From Streptomyces sp. col6 (lineage in GTDB: Bacteria; Actinomycetota; Actinomycetes; Streptomycetales; Streptomycetaceae), in assembly GCF_008042035.1 (NCBI RefSeq), contig NZ_RDBL01000013.1, positions 79,825 through 115,054 on the forward strand: 35,230 nt of DNA, in the 5' to 3' direction. The stretch's first letter is position 1. Each line of letters begins with the position of its first letter. The position numbers and the translations under genes are program-made. The notes under the pieces were generated by a model. It was not told the DNA's origin. It saw nothing but the letters and a program-made list of their open reading frames with translations, and ran no database searches. This document shows, piece after piece, positions 15,864-23,896 of this stretch.

Positions 15864-16273
15864 CCAGAGGGACCGAAGGACATGCCTGGGGCGCGAGACG
15901 CGGCCTGGGCCGCCGTTTCGTGGTCCTCGCCCTGGCGACGGCCTTCGCACTGGTTCTCGGCGGGGCGGTCGCGGGGAGCGCGGACGCCGCCTCGGTCTGC
16001 GCGGGGCGCCCCAAGAAGACGGTGAAGTTCGCGACGGGCGAGCTGCGCGTGTACAAGTCGCGCGCCTACGCGTGTGCCACCGCCGTCGCCAGGCCCGGAA
16101 AGCGCCGCCCCATGTCCGTGACCATCCAGCCGCGCGGCGGCCACCCCGTCACGGACCGGGGCCGCTACACCGAGCGGGCCGGACCGGTGACCGTCCACGC
16201 GCTGAACCGGTGTGTGCGTGTCTCCGGCACGGTCGACGGCAGGGGCGGCAGCACGAGCTGGATCCTGTGCTGA
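15860..16273 (+). CDS. Small secreted cysteine-containing protein of unknown function
   Basis: A 137-residue exported protein. The signal sequence has a basic start, hydrophobic VVLALATAFALVLGG and cleavage near ADA (about residue 48). The mature part of about 90 residues is basic and has four cysteines (SVCAG, YACAT, NRCVR and the final residue), enough for two disulfides. This is typical of small stable extracellular proteins. No enzyme motif is seen. I chose GTG 15860 because the frame upstream is not plausible as protein; the GTGA overlap with a 9-codon ORF supports it. About 140 bp separate it from the S37 peptidase; that gap contains a short CCGGG/CCCGG repeat and a possible -10 TAGGTT at 16332-16337. 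Confidence 0.68.
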   Translation: MTRGTEGHAWGARRGLGRRFVVLALATAFALVLGGAVAGSADAASVCAGRPKKTVKFATGELRVYKSRAYACATAVARPGKRRPMSVTIQPRGGHPVTDRGRYTERAGPVTVHALNRCVRVSGTVDGRGGSTSWILC

Positions 16274-16416
16274 CCGGGTGACTTGTCCCGGACCCCGGCA
16301 AGGAGGTCTGGTGGTACGGGTGTTGCCCCGCTAGGTTCACGGCGTCAGCTGTGAATCAAGGGGTGTCCCGGGACCCGGTCGTGATCGGCGAGGCGCCCCC
16401 CAAGGGGAGGACGCGC

Positions 16417-17892
16417 ATGCGCAAGGCGCTCAGAGGAATCCTGTCGCTCGCGGTGCTCATCGGCACGGTGAGTGCGACGGGTGCCTCGGCCGGGGCGGCC
16501 ACCGCCGCCGAACCGGCCTCGCTCCGCACCGCCGCGAGCGACAGCGGGACGAGCACGGACATCAAGGACCGCATCCTGGCCATCCCGGGAATGAGTCTCA
16601 TCGAGGAGAAGCCGTACGCCGGCTACCGCTACTTCGTCCTCAACTACACGCAGCCCATCGACCACCGCCACCCGTCCAAGGGAACGTTCCAGCAGCGCAT
16701 CACCCTGCTGCACAAGGACACTTCCCGCCCCACGGTCTTCTTCACCAGCGGCTACAACGTCTCCACCAACCCCAGCCGCTCCGAGCCCACCCGGATCGTC
16801 GACGGCAACCAGGTCTCGCTGGAGTACCGCTTCTTCACCCCGTCGCGCCCCTCGCCCGCCGACTGGTCCAAGCTCGACATCTGGCAGGCGGCCAGTGACC
16901 AGCACCGGGTCTTCACCGCGCTCAAGCGCATCTACTCCAAGAACTGGCTGACCACCGGCGGTTCCAAGGGCGGCATGACCGCCACGTACTACGAGCGCTT
17001 CTACCCGAAGGACATGGACGGCGTCGTCGCGTACGTCGCACCCAACGACGTGGTCAACAACGAGGACTCGGCCTACGACCGGTTCTTCGCGAAGGTCGGC
17101 ACCAAGGAGTGCCGCGACAAGCTGAGCGGAGTCCAGCGCGAGGCCCTGGTCCGCAGGGGCCCGCTGGAGAAGAAGTACGCCCAGTACGCCGCCGACAACG
17201 GCTACACCTTCGACACCGTCGGCTCCCTGGACAAGGCGTACGAGGCCGTCGTCATGGACTACGTGTGGGCGTTCTGGCAGTACAGCCTGCTCGCCGACTG
17301 CGACAGCCTCCCGGCCGACGCGAAGAAGGCCACCGACCAGGAGATCTGGGACTCGGTCGACTCGATCTCCGGCTTCTCCGCCTACGCCGACCAGGGCCTG
17401 GCCACCTACACCCCGTACTACTACCAGGCGGGCACCCAGCTCGGTTCGCCGGACATCAAGCAGCCCTGGCTCGGCAAGCTGAGCCGCTACGGCTACCAGC
17501 CGCCGCGCAACTTCGTGCCGCGCTCCATCCCGATGACGTTCCAGCCCTGGGCGATGCGGGACGTGGACACCTGGGTGAAGCACCACGCGACGCACATGCT
17601 GTACGTCTACGGCGAGAACGACCCCTGGGGCTCGGAGCGCTTCCGGCTCGGGGCCGGCGCCCGTGACAGCTACGTCTTCACCGTGCCCGGCGGGAACCAC
17701 GGCTCGAACGTCGCGGGGCTCGTCCCCTCGGACAACGCCACGGCCACGGCCGCGATCCTGCGCTGGGCGGGCGTCGCCCCGGCCGCCGTCCAGCAGGACG
17801 AGTCGAAGGCGAAGCCGCTCGCGAAGTTCGACGCCCGGCTCGACAACAAGGACCTGACGACCGACCACCGCCTCGGCGTCCGGCGCCCGTGA
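16417..17892 (+). CDS. Secreted tripeptidyl aminopeptidase, peptidase family S37
   Basis: A 491-residue exported serine peptidase of the PS-10/S37 family, which removes tri- or tetrapeptides, often after proline, from extracellular protein N termini. The signal peptide ends near residue 30. The alpha/beta-hydrolase triad is visible: Ser183 in TGGSKGGM, Asp402 in YGENDPWG and His428 in GGNHGS. Characterised Streptomyces relatives trim exported enzymes such as transglutaminase and feed on peptides. The ATG at 16417 has GGGGAGG 6 bases upstream; an in-frame GTG at 16351 is rejected because it would bury that site. It converges on the GH3 gene with a strong hairpin between. Confidence 0.9.
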   Translation: MRKALRGILSLAVLIGTVSATGASAGAATAAEPASLRTAASDSGTSTDIKDRILAIPGMSLIEEKPYAGYRYFVLNYTQPIDHRHPSKGTFQQRITLLHKDTSRPTVFFTSGYNVSTNPSRSEPTRIVDGNQVSLEYRFFTPSRPSPADWSKLDIWQAASDQHRVFTALKRIYSKNWLTTGGSKGGMTATYYERFYPKDMDGVVAYVAPNDVVNNEDSAYDRFFAKVGTKECRDKLSGVQREALVRRGPLEKKYAQYAADNGYTFDTVGSLDKAYEAVVMDYVWAFWQYSLLADCDSLPADAKKATDQEIWDSVDSISGFSAYADQGLATYTPYYYQAGTQLGSPDIKQPWLGKLSRYGYQPPRNFVPRSIPMTFQPWAMRDVDTWVKHHATHMLYVYGENDPWGSERFRLGAGARDSYVFTVPGGNHGSNVAGLVPSDNATATAAILRWAGVAPAAVQQDESKAKPLAKFDARLDNKDLTTDHRLGVRRP

Positions 17893-17903
17893 CATGAACC
17901 CGC

Positions 17904-17933
17904 CCCGGCGGCCGTGGTGACACGGCTGCCGGG
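17904..17933. terminator. Bidirectional terminator hairpin between convergent genes
   Basis: CCCGGCGGCCGTG (17904-17916) and CACGGCTGCCGGG (17921-17933) form a 13-bp stem, with one G-U pair in the plus-strand RNA, around a GTGA tetraloop. Outer CCCG/CGGG can extend it. There is no U-tract, as usual for Streptomyces terminators. It lies between the S37 peptidase and the GH3 gene. Confidence 0.75.
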
Positions 17934-17945
17934 ACGGGAACCGGC

Positions 17946-19796
17946 TCAGTACTTCAGCCCGTACCCCACCGGGTACAGCACCGTCGACGGGTCGTCCGCC
18001 CGCTGCACCGGCACCGGAAGCCTGCCCTCCGGCCGGGCTCGGCCCGCGATCACCCGGACCGCCGCGCGCAGTTCGACATCCGTCCAGGAGTACGCGGCCA
18101 GATGCGCCTTGTGCCCCGTGCCCGCGAGCTGGGCGATGTCGTACGGGTTGCGGACGGCGATCGTGATCACCGGGACGCCCGTCGCCGCCAGCGCGCTCAC
18201 CAGCGTCCGCTGCGCACTGGTCGCCGAGACGTTGTACGTCCCCACGACCACCGCGTCCTTGCCCTGCGCCGCGGCCACCGCCGCGTCGATGGCCGCCTGG
18301 GTGGGCGCGGTCCCGGTGGACAACGCGGTCGCGGCGTACCCCAGCTCGTTGAACGCCTCCGCCAGCGTCGTCGTCGGCGGGCCCGTGGTGCCCGAGGGCG
18401 AGGCCGGGTCGGCGCCGACCACCAGCACGTTCCGGTGCGAGCGGCGCGAGAGCGGCAGCAGCCGGCCCTCGTTGGCCAGCAGCGTGGTCGTGTGCTCGGC
18501 GATCCGGTCGGCGGCGGCCAGGTGCGCCCGGGTGCCCACCGTGCGGTCCACCCCGCGCCCGGTGACGAACGGCCGGTCGAAGAGCCCCAGCTTCGTCTTC
18601 AGGCGCAGGATGCGCAGGATCGATTCGTCGAGCCGGGCCTCGCTGACCTCACCGCTCTTGACGGCGGCCAGCAGCGCGTTCCACGAGACGTCCAGGCTCG
18701 GCGGGTTGAGCAGCTGGTCGACGCCCGCCTGGAGCGCGAGCACCGGCACCCGGTCGTCGCCGTACTTCGTGCGTACGCCCTCCATGCCCAGGGAGTCGGT
18801 GACCACCACCCCGTCGTAGCCCAGCTCCTCGCGCAGGATGCCGGTGAGGATCGGCTTCGACAGGGTCGCCGGGTCCTCGGACGGGTCGAGCGCCGGCACC
18901 ACGATGTGCGCGGTCATGATCGAGTCGATGCCCGCCGCGATGGCCGCCCGGAACGGTGGCGCGTCCAGCTCCGCCCACTGCGCGCGGGTGTGGCCGATGA
19001 CCGGAAGACCGGTGTGACTGTCGGTGCTGGTGTCGCCGTGGCCCGGGAAGTGCTTGGCCGTGGAGGCGATCCCGGCGCTCTGATACCCCTTCACCTGCGC
19101 CGCGACCATCCCGGCCACGGCCTGCGGGTCCGAGCCGAAGGACCGTACGCCGATCACCGGGTTGGCCGGGTTCACGTTGACGTCCGCGTCCGGCGCGTAG
19201 TTCTGGTTGATGCCGATCGCGGCCAGTTCGGCGCCCGCGATCTGCCCGGCCGTACGGGCGTCGGAGCGCGAACCGCCCGCGCCCAGCGCCATCGCGCCCG
19301 GCATCAGCGTGGCGGGCTCGCCGACGCGGCAGACGATGCCGTGCTCCTGGTCGGTGGAGATCAGCAGCGGCAGGGGCGTCGGCCCCGCGAGGCCCGCGCG
19401 CTGGATGCCGTTGGAGAGCTCGGCGATCTGGTGCGGGTCGCGGGTGTTGTGCGCCCAGGCGAAGTAGATGATGCCGCCGACGTGGTACTTGGCGATCATC
19501 TCGGCCGCCGTGCGCACCCCGATCTCGGCGAGGTTGGCGTCGATGTCGGCCTGGTCGGGGTCGGTGGCGGAGTGCCCGTAGACCCGCATGACGAAGAGCT
19601 GGCCGACCTTCTCCTCCAGGCTCATCCGGGAGATGAGCCGCTTCAGCCGCCGGGTCGTGGCGGCGGAGGTGTGACTGCTGTGCGCGGAGCCCTGGGAGGC
19701 GAGGGCCCCGGGGGCGGTCGCCATGCCCGCGGCCGCCGCGACGGCGGTGGCCGCGGTGGCGGTGAGGAGGGTGCGTCTGGAGGTGCGGTGGTGCAC
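17946..19796 (-). CDS. Tat-exported GH3 beta-N-acetylglucosaminidase (NagZ-type)
   Basis: A 616-residue exported glycosidase that releases terminal beta-GlcNAc, from chitin fragments or cell-wall muropeptides. The N terminus has a twin-arginine signal (SRRTLLTATAATAVAAAAG). The GH3 N domain carries the NagZ signature KHFPGHGDTSTDSH (248-261), in which an Asp-His pair with His261 replaces the usual acid/base, and the nucleophile Asp334 in VVTDSLGMEGV. A full GH3 C-terminal domain follows, unlike single-domain Gram-negative NagZ. GTG 19796 is chosen because AAGGAG lies 5 bases upstream; in-frame codons above it would spoil the Tat signal position. LysR lies upstream on the same strand, but 130 bp of AT-rich DNA suggest its own promoter. 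I found no dre site directly before it. Confidence 0.9.
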   Translation of the reverse strand: MHHRTSRRTLLTATAATAVAAAAGMATAPGALASQGSAHSSHTSAATTRRLKRLISRMSLEEKVGQLFVMRVYGHSATDPDQADIDANLAEIGVRTAAEMIAKYHVGGIIYFAWAHNTRDPHQIAELSNGIQRAGLAGPTPLPLLISTDQEHGIVCRVGEPATLMPGAMALGAGGSRSDARTAGQIAGAELAAIGINQNYAPDADVNVNPANPVIGVRSFGSDPQAVAGMVAAQVKGYQSAGIASTAKHFPGHGDTSTDSHTGLPVIGHTRAQWAELDAPPFRAAIAAGIDSIMTAHIVVPALDPSEDPATLSKPILTGILREELGYDGVVVTDSLGMEGVRTKYGDDRVPVLALQAGVDQLLNPPSLDVSWNALLAAVKSGEVSEARLDESILRILRLKTKLGLFDRPFVTGRGVDRTVGTRAHLAAADRIAEHTTTLLANEGRLLPLSRRSHRNVLVVGADPASPSGTTGPPTTTLAEAFNELGYAATALSTGTAPTQAAIDAAVAAAQGKDAVVVGTYNVSATSAQRTLVSALAATGVPVITIAVRNPYDIAQLAGTGHKAHLAAYSWTDVELRAAVRVIAGRARPEGRLPVPVQRADDPSTVLYPVGYGLKY

Positions 19797-19835
19797 GTGA
19801 GCTCCTTCGGCCGTACTCGGTGACGAGGGGGTGGT

Positions 19836-19879
19836 GAAAGAAACTTCCAAGGAGCACGGATATCCAGAAAATAACTTCC
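19836..19879 (-). promoter_or_regulatory. GH3 promoter region with a 13-bp direct repeat spaced 31 bp
   Basis: Read on the minus strand, GGAAGTT-N2-TTTC occurs at 19879-19867 and 19848-19836 (11 of 13 positions identical), with starts 31 bp apart, close to three helical turns. Between them is the palindrome GGATATCC (19858-19865). The stretch is strikingly AT-rich for this genome and directly precedes the hexosaminidase gene. It could be tandem activator or repressor sites plus the promoter; no known regulator is recognised. Confidence 0.45.
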
Positions 19880-19925
19880 GGTCAAGGGTGCGGACCGTTT
19901 TGAGCGCGTCCCGGGTGCCCCTCGC

Positions 19926-20834
19926 CTACCGCAGCCCCACGCTCGCCCCGTGTGCCTGGAGCGCCGCGACCGCCGCCGTGATCGCGGGCCGGCGAGCCGC
20001 CCCCGTACGCCACAGCGCGTACAGCCGCCGCACCGGCACCGGGTCCATCCGCACCGCCACCACACCCTCGGGCAGCGGCCCGCGCCCCAGCCGGGGGATC
20101 ATCGCGACCCCGAGACCGGCGGCCAGCAGGGCGAGCTGGGTGTGGTTCTCCTCCGCCTGGTGCCGGATGTCCGGCGCGTACCCCGCCGCGCGCAGCGTCC
20201 GTACGAGCCAGTCGTGGCAGACCGTCCCCGGCGGCTGGCAGATCCACCGCTCCCGTGCCAGTTCCTCACGCCGCACTCCGTCCCGCCCCGCCAGCCGGTG
20301 CCCCGCGGGGACCAGCAGATCGCACAGGTCGTCCCCGATCACCGCCTGCTCCACACCCTCCGGCGCGGGCAGCGGGGCGATGTCCCAGTCGTGCGCGACG
20401 GCCAGGTCGATCACGCCCTTGGCGACCAGGTCCACCGAGAGATGCGGGTCCACCTCGGTCATCCGCACGTCCAGCTCCGGGTGCTCGCGGTCCAGATCCG
20501 CCAGCGTTCCGGGCAGCAGCCCGCGCGCCGCCGAGGGGAACGCCCCCACCGAGAGCCGTCCCGTCGGCAGCCCCCGGCGCTCCTCCAGGGACGTCTCGGC
20601 GCGCTCCACGATCGCCAGCAACTGCTGGGCGGCGGCCACCAGATGGACGGCCTCCTCGGTCAGCGCCACCCCGCGCCCGCGCCGCTCCAGGAGGGTCGCG
20701 CGGGTCTCCCGCTCCAGCTTGGTGATCTGCTGCGAGACGGCCGAAGGGGTGTAGCCGAGGGCCGCCGCCGCACCCGCGACCGAGCCGTGGACGGACACCG
20801 CGTGCAGGGCGCGCAGCCGGGCGAGATCGAGCAT
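19926..20834 (-). CDS. LysR-family transcriptional regulator
   Basis: A 302-residue regulator with the LysR winged helix at residues 1-60 (RLRALHAVSVHGSVAGAAAALGYTPSAVSQQITKLE) and a periplasmic-binding-like effector domain from about 90 to the end. The ATG at 20834 is supported by GGAGG six bases upstream; the ATG at 20864 would add ten residues. It is divergent from an EamA transporter across about 100 bp. LysR/EamA divergent pairs are common, and the regulator often controls the exporter in response to its substrate, such as an amino acid. It could also influence the GH3 gene downstream. The effector is unknown. Confidence 0.9.
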   Translation of the reverse strand: MLDLARLRALHAVSVHGSVAGAAAALGYTPSAVSQQITKLERETRATLLERRGRGVALTEEAVHLVAAAQQLLAIVERAETSLEERRGLPTGRLSVGAFPSAARGLLPGTLADLDREHPELDVRMTEVDPHLSVDLVAKGVIDLAVAHDWDIAPLPAPEGVEQAVIGDDLCDLLVPAGHRLAGRDGVRREELARERWICQPPGTVCHDWLVRTLRAAGYAPDIRHQAEENHTQLALLAAGLGVAMIPRLGRGPLPEGVVAVRMDPVPVRRLYALWRTGAARRPAITAAVAALQAHGASVGLR

Positions 20835-20857
20835 CCGAAGCCTCCGGGACGGGCTGT

Positions 20858-20880
20858 GAATCATTAGCGATGCTCAATTC
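20858..20880. promoter_or_regulatory. Candidate LysR operator in the LysR/EamA divergent region
   Basis: GAAT at 20858-20861 and ATTC at 20877-20880 bracket an AT-rich partial dyad containing CAT/ATG half-sites, the arrangement expected of a LysR T-N11-A type box. It lies 24 bp upstream of the LysR start and 57 bp upstream of the transporter start. Assigned from position and rough symmetry only. Confidence 0.38.
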
Positions 20881-20936
20881 CACCATGAAGAAACGCGCGC
20901 TGGTGCTACATGGTCGGGCTGGGTGATCCTCGGTGC

Positions 20937-21836
20937 ATGCGTCCCCTCCACATCGCCCTGGCCGCCCTGGTGGCAGCCGTCTGGGGTGTCAACTTCGTCG
21001 TCATCGAGCTGGGCCTCGACCACTTCCCGCCGCTGCTCTTCTCGGCCCTCCGCTTCCTGGTCGCCGCCCTGCCCGCCGTCTTCTTCGTCGGCCGCCCGAA
21101 GGTGGCCTGGAAGTGGATCGTCGGGGTCGGACTGGCCCTCGGGGTCGCCAAGTTCGGGCTGCTCTTCATCGGGATGGACCGGGGGATGGGCGCCGGGCTC
21201 TCCTCGCTCGTCCTCCAGGTCCAGGCCGTGTTCACCGCGCTCTTCGCGGCCCTCGCGCTCGGCGAACGGCCGGGCCGCACCAAGCTCCTGGGCATGGCGG
21301 TGGCGCTCGCCGGCATCGGGGTCGCGGCGCTCGACGAGGGCGCGAGCGGGCCCGTGCTCGCCTTCGTCCTGGTGATCGCGGCGGCGGCCTGCTGGGGCGT
21401 GTCCAACGTGCTGACCCGCAAGGCCGCCCCGCCCGACCCGCTCAACTTCATGGTGTGGGTCTCGACCGTGCCCGTCCTGCCGCTGCTCGGGCTCTCGCTG
21501 CTCTTCGAGGGCTGGGACCGCGACCGGGCGGCGCTGACCGGGCTCGACTGGAGCGGGGCCGGGACCATCGTCTACGTCGCCTGGATCGCCACGGTCTTCG
21601 GCTTCGGGGCGTGGGGCTTCCTGCTCAGCCGCTACCCGGCGTCCTCCGTGGCCCCGTTCACCCTGCTGGTGCCCGTCTTCGGGATGTCCTCGGCCGCGCT
21701 GCTGCTCGACGAGTCGGTGAGCGGGCTGCGGTGGTGCGCGGCGGCGCTGCTCGTCGGCGGGGTGGCGCTCACCTCGCTCGCCGGGACGCGCCGCAGGGCC
21801 GCTCCGGACCCGGCCGCCGAACCCGCCCCCGCCTGA
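20937..21836 (+). CDS. EamA/DMT-superfamily transporter
   Basis: A 299-residue integral membrane protein with about ten helices in two EamA repeats of roughly 140 residues each, the drug/metabolite transporter layout. N-terminal ALVAAVWGVNFVVIELGL and the start of the second repeat (ACWGVSNVLTRKAA) are typical. Family members export amino acids or metabolites by proton exchange; the overall look is closest to cysteine/O-acetylserine exporters, which is only suggestive. The ATG at 20937 (MRPLHIALAAL) is preferred; an in-frame ATG at 20910 adds nine unlikely residues. It converges on the sugar isomerase gene with 6 bp between stops. Confidence 0.87.
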   Translation: MRPLHIALAALVAAVWGVNFVVIELGLDHFPPLLFSALRFLVAALPAVFFVGRPKVAWKWIVGVGLALGVAKFGLLFIGMDRGMGAGLSSLVLQVQAVFTALFAALALGERPGRTKLLGMAVALAGIGVAALDEGASGPVLAFVLVIAAAACWGVSNVLTRKAAPPDPLNFMVWVSTVPVLPLLGLSLLFEGWDRDRAALTGLDWSGAGTIVYVAWIATVFGFGAWGFLLSRYPASSVAPFTLLVPVFGMSSAALLLDESVSGLRWCAAALLVGGVALTSLAGTRRRAAPDPAAEPAPA

Positions 21837-21842
21837 TACCGC

Positions 21843-22631
21843 TTACTGCTTGGGCGCGCCCAGCCGCAGCAGGTGCTCGCGCCCCGCGCCCAGCAGCCCC
21901 GGCAGCTCCGCCGCCCCCGGGTACCAGCGCTTCTCGTACTCCCAGCACACCCAGCCGTCCGGGTCCAGCGTGTCCAGGCACGCCCGCAGCGGCAGCACCC
22001 CCGCCCCCAGCGCCAACGGCGTGGTGTCCTCGGCCGAGGCGATGTCCTTCACCTGTACGTAGCCCAGGTGCGGGGCCAGCACCGCGTGACCGGCCACCGG
22101 CTCCTCGCCCGCCAGCCAGGTGTGCATGACGTCCCACAGCGCGCCGACGCTCTTGTGCCCCACCGTCCCGGCCACCCGGGCCACGTCGGCCCCCGCCCGG
22201 TGCGAGTCATGGGTCTCCAGCAGGAGGCATACGCCCAGGTCGGCGGCGTACGGGGCGGCGGCGCCCAGCCGGCGCGCGGCGATCGCGTCGGCCTCCGACG
22301 GCTCCAGGTCCCCGCCGCCCGGGAACACCCGGACGTACGGTGCGCCCAGGTCCCGGGCCAGCTCGGTCAGCGCGGCCAGCTCGTCCAGGACCGGCTGGTC
22401 GTACCCCTCGGCGGCGACCTTCGCGTACCCGGCCACGCCCAGGATCTCGACCCCGGCCCGCTCGAACTCCGCGACCACGGCGGCGCGTTCGGCCTGCCCG
22501 AGGCCCAGGTGCACCGGCTCCTCGGGGTGGGCGCGCAGCTCCACCCCCTGGTAGCCGTTCCCGGCGGCCAGCCGGACGACGTCGGCGATGGGCAGCCCCG
22601 GAACCCCGAGGGTGGAGAAAGCGAGCTTCAC
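21843..22631 (-). CDS. Sugar phosphate isomerase/epimerase-like TIM-barrel protein (first of two)
   Basis: A 262-residue cytosolic protein of the xylose-isomerase-like TIM-barrel superfamily (PF01261). The family's metal site is largely present: Glu139 (LLLETHDSH), Asp167 and His170 (WDVMH), Gln193 where His is usual (YVQVKD), and Glu231 (CWEYEK). Relatives isomerise, epimerise or dehydrate keto sugars and inositols, and some cleave C-glycosides. It is the gene after lacI on the minus strand (82 bp apart, with a hairpin between) and is probably repressed by LacI with the divergent oxidoreductase. Gln at the fourth ligand position separates it from the second copy at 26228-27055, so the two likely do different steps. 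Confidence 0.85.
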   Translation of the reverse strand: MKLAFSTLGVPGLPIADVVRLAAGNGYQGVELRAHPEEPVHLGLGQAERAAVVAEFERAGVEILGVAGYAKVAAEGYDQPVLDELAALTELARDLGAPYVRVFPGGGDLEPSEADAIAARRLGAAAPYAADLGVCLLLETHDSHRAGADVARVAGTVGHKSVGALWDVMHTWLAGEEPVAGHAVLAPHLGYVQVKDIASAEDTTPLALGAGVLPLRACLDTLDPDGWVCWEYEKRWYPGAAELPGLLGAGREHLLRLGAPKQ

Positions 22632-22702
22632 GTGCGTGTTCCTTCCGTCGTTCCGTGCCGCCCCGTCCGGCGGGAGGCGGGGCGCCCTGACGCGTACCCC
22701 GG

Positions 22703-22724
22703 CCCGGGGGCGCTCACCCCCGGG
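22703..22724 (-). terminator. Hairpin over the lacI stop codon
   Basis: CCCGGGGG (22703-22710) and CCCCCGGG (22717-22724) form an 8-bp stem. The stop codon of lacI falls in its 6-base loop. Lying between lacI and the co-directional isomerase, it may partly terminate and so lower isomerase expression relative to lacI, or protect the lacI mRNA 3' end. Confidence 0.5.
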
Positions 22725-23778
22725 GCGGCGCCGTCGATCCGCGCACCATCAGCTCGGCCGGGATCAGCGCGATGCCGCCCGGCGGCGGCTCCTCCTTGCC
22801 CAGGGCCAGCCGGCCCGCCCGCGCCCCCGCCTCGAAGAGCGGCAGCCGTACGGTCGTCAGGGCCGGGACCACATCCACCGAGAACGGCAGGTCGTCGAAG
22901 CCGGCCACCGAGATGTCCTCCGGGATGCGCAGCCCCCGGTCGCGGACGGCCGCCGCCGCACCGAGCGCCACGGTGTCGTTGGCGGCGACGACGGCCGTGA
23001 TCGCCGGTTCGCGGCGCAGGAGTTCGACGGTCGCGTCGTAGCCGGAGCCCCGGTCGTACGAGCCGTGCACGGTCAGCCGGTCCTCGTCGCCGGCCGCCCC
23101 CGCCCCGCGCATCGCCTCGCGATGGCCGGCCAGCCGGTGCCGGGTCGTGGTGCGCTCCAGCGGGCCCGCGACATAGCCGATCCTGCGGTGCCCGAGCGAG
23201 AGCAGATGCTTGGTGAGCCGCTGGGCGCCGCCCTGGTTGTCGAAGGCGAGCGCGGCCACCACGGCCGCCCCGTCCGGCAGCGGCGGACGCCCGCACAGCA
23301 CGACCCGGGTGCCCGCCTCCGCGAGCTTGGCCAGCTTCGCGGCCATCGCCGTCTGGTGCTCCGGGTCCTCCACCGCGCCGCCGGTGAGGACGACGGCGGC
23401 GGCGCGCTGGCGCTGGAGCAGGGTGAGATAGGTCAGCTCGCGGGCGGGGGAGCCGCCGGTGTTGCAGACGACCGCCAGTTTCTCGCCGCCCGCCCGGCCC
23501 GACCCGTCGCCGGGTCCTCCGATCTCGGTCTGCGCCGCGCCCGCCATGATTCCGAAGAACGGGTCGGCGATGTCGTTGACGAGGATGCCGACCAGGTCCG
23601 AGGTGGCCGCCGCCAGGGCGCTGGCCTGCCCGTTCAGCACGTAGTCCAGATCGTCCACCGCGCGCAGCACCCGCTCCCGGGTGGACGCCGCCACCGGGTA
23701 GTTGCCGTTCAGCACACGGGAGACGGTGGCCGGGGACACCCGGGCGCGGGCCGCCACGTCCGCCAGGGTGACTGTCAT
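22714..23778 (-). CDS. LacI-family transcriptional regulator of the sugar cluster
   Basis: A 354-residue repressor. Residues 1-55 are the LacI helix-turn-helix and hinge (TLADVAARARVSPATVSRVLNGNYPVAASTRERVLRAVDDLDY). Residues about 62-345 form the periplasmic-binding-type sugar domain, with the usual FDNQGGAQRLTKHLLSLGHRRIGYVAG and VAANDTVALGAAAAVRDRGLRIPEDISVAGFDD blocks. A Gly-rich insert (about residues 87-100) in the first lobe is unusual. GGAGGAG before the ATG is strong. It is divergent from the Gfo/Idh/MocA gene over a 118-bp region with a LacI-type operator, so it most likely controls both arms of the cluster. The inducer should be the pathway's sugar. Confidence 0.93.
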   Translation of the reverse strand: MTVTLADVAARARVSPATVSRVLNGNYPVAASTRERVLRAVDDLDYVLNGQASALAAATSDLVGILVNDIADPFFGIMAGAAQTEIGGPGDGSGRAGGEKLAVVCNTGGSPARELTYLTLLQRQRAAAVVLTGGAVEDPEHQTAMAAKLAKLAEAGTRVVLCGRPPLPDGAAVVAALAFDNQGGAQRLTKHLLSLGHRRIGYVAGPLERTTTRHRLAGHREAMRGAGAAGDEDRLTVHGSYDRGSGYDATVELLRREPAITAVVAANDTVALGAAAAVRDRGLRIPEDISVAGFDDLPFSVDVVPALTTVRLPLFEAGARAGRLALGKEEPPPGGIALIPAELMVRGSTAPPRG

Positions 23779-23859
23779 CGCTCTCCTCCGTGGCCTGTGG
23801 CCGATTGACGGGCCCCTCTTGTCCGGGCCGCTGTCGGCAGGCTAGCGTCATCCCGCATA

Positions 23860-23873
23860 GAAAGCGCTTGCTA
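23860..23873. promoter_or_regulatory. LacI-type operator of the sugar cluster
   Basis: GAAAGCGCTTGCTA at 23860-23873 is centred on the palindrome AAGCGCTT with the central CG step typical of LacI-family sites. It lies 24 bp before the GTG of the oxidoreductase and 81 bp from the lacI start, so one site can control both directions. Its 11-bp core AAGCGCTTGCT is identical to 5867-5877 in the acyl-CoA dehydrogenase operator. Confidence 0.7.
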
Positions 23874-23896
23874 TCGGCCGTACGAAGGGAACTTTC

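Noticed and set aside
16351..16416. Longer GTG start for the S37 peptidase
   Set aside because: It would place GGGGAGG inside the gene and put about 22 hydrophilic residues before a perfect signal peptide.
16274..16416. Promoter for the S37 peptidase with -10 TAGGTT
   Set aside because: No acceptable -35 at 16-19 bp was found, so it is mentioned only as a possibility within another entry.
19797..19850. Longer start for the GH3 enzyme
   Set aside because: The added residues precede the Tat motif without resemblance to the family, whereas GTG 19796 has AAGGAG at ideal distance.
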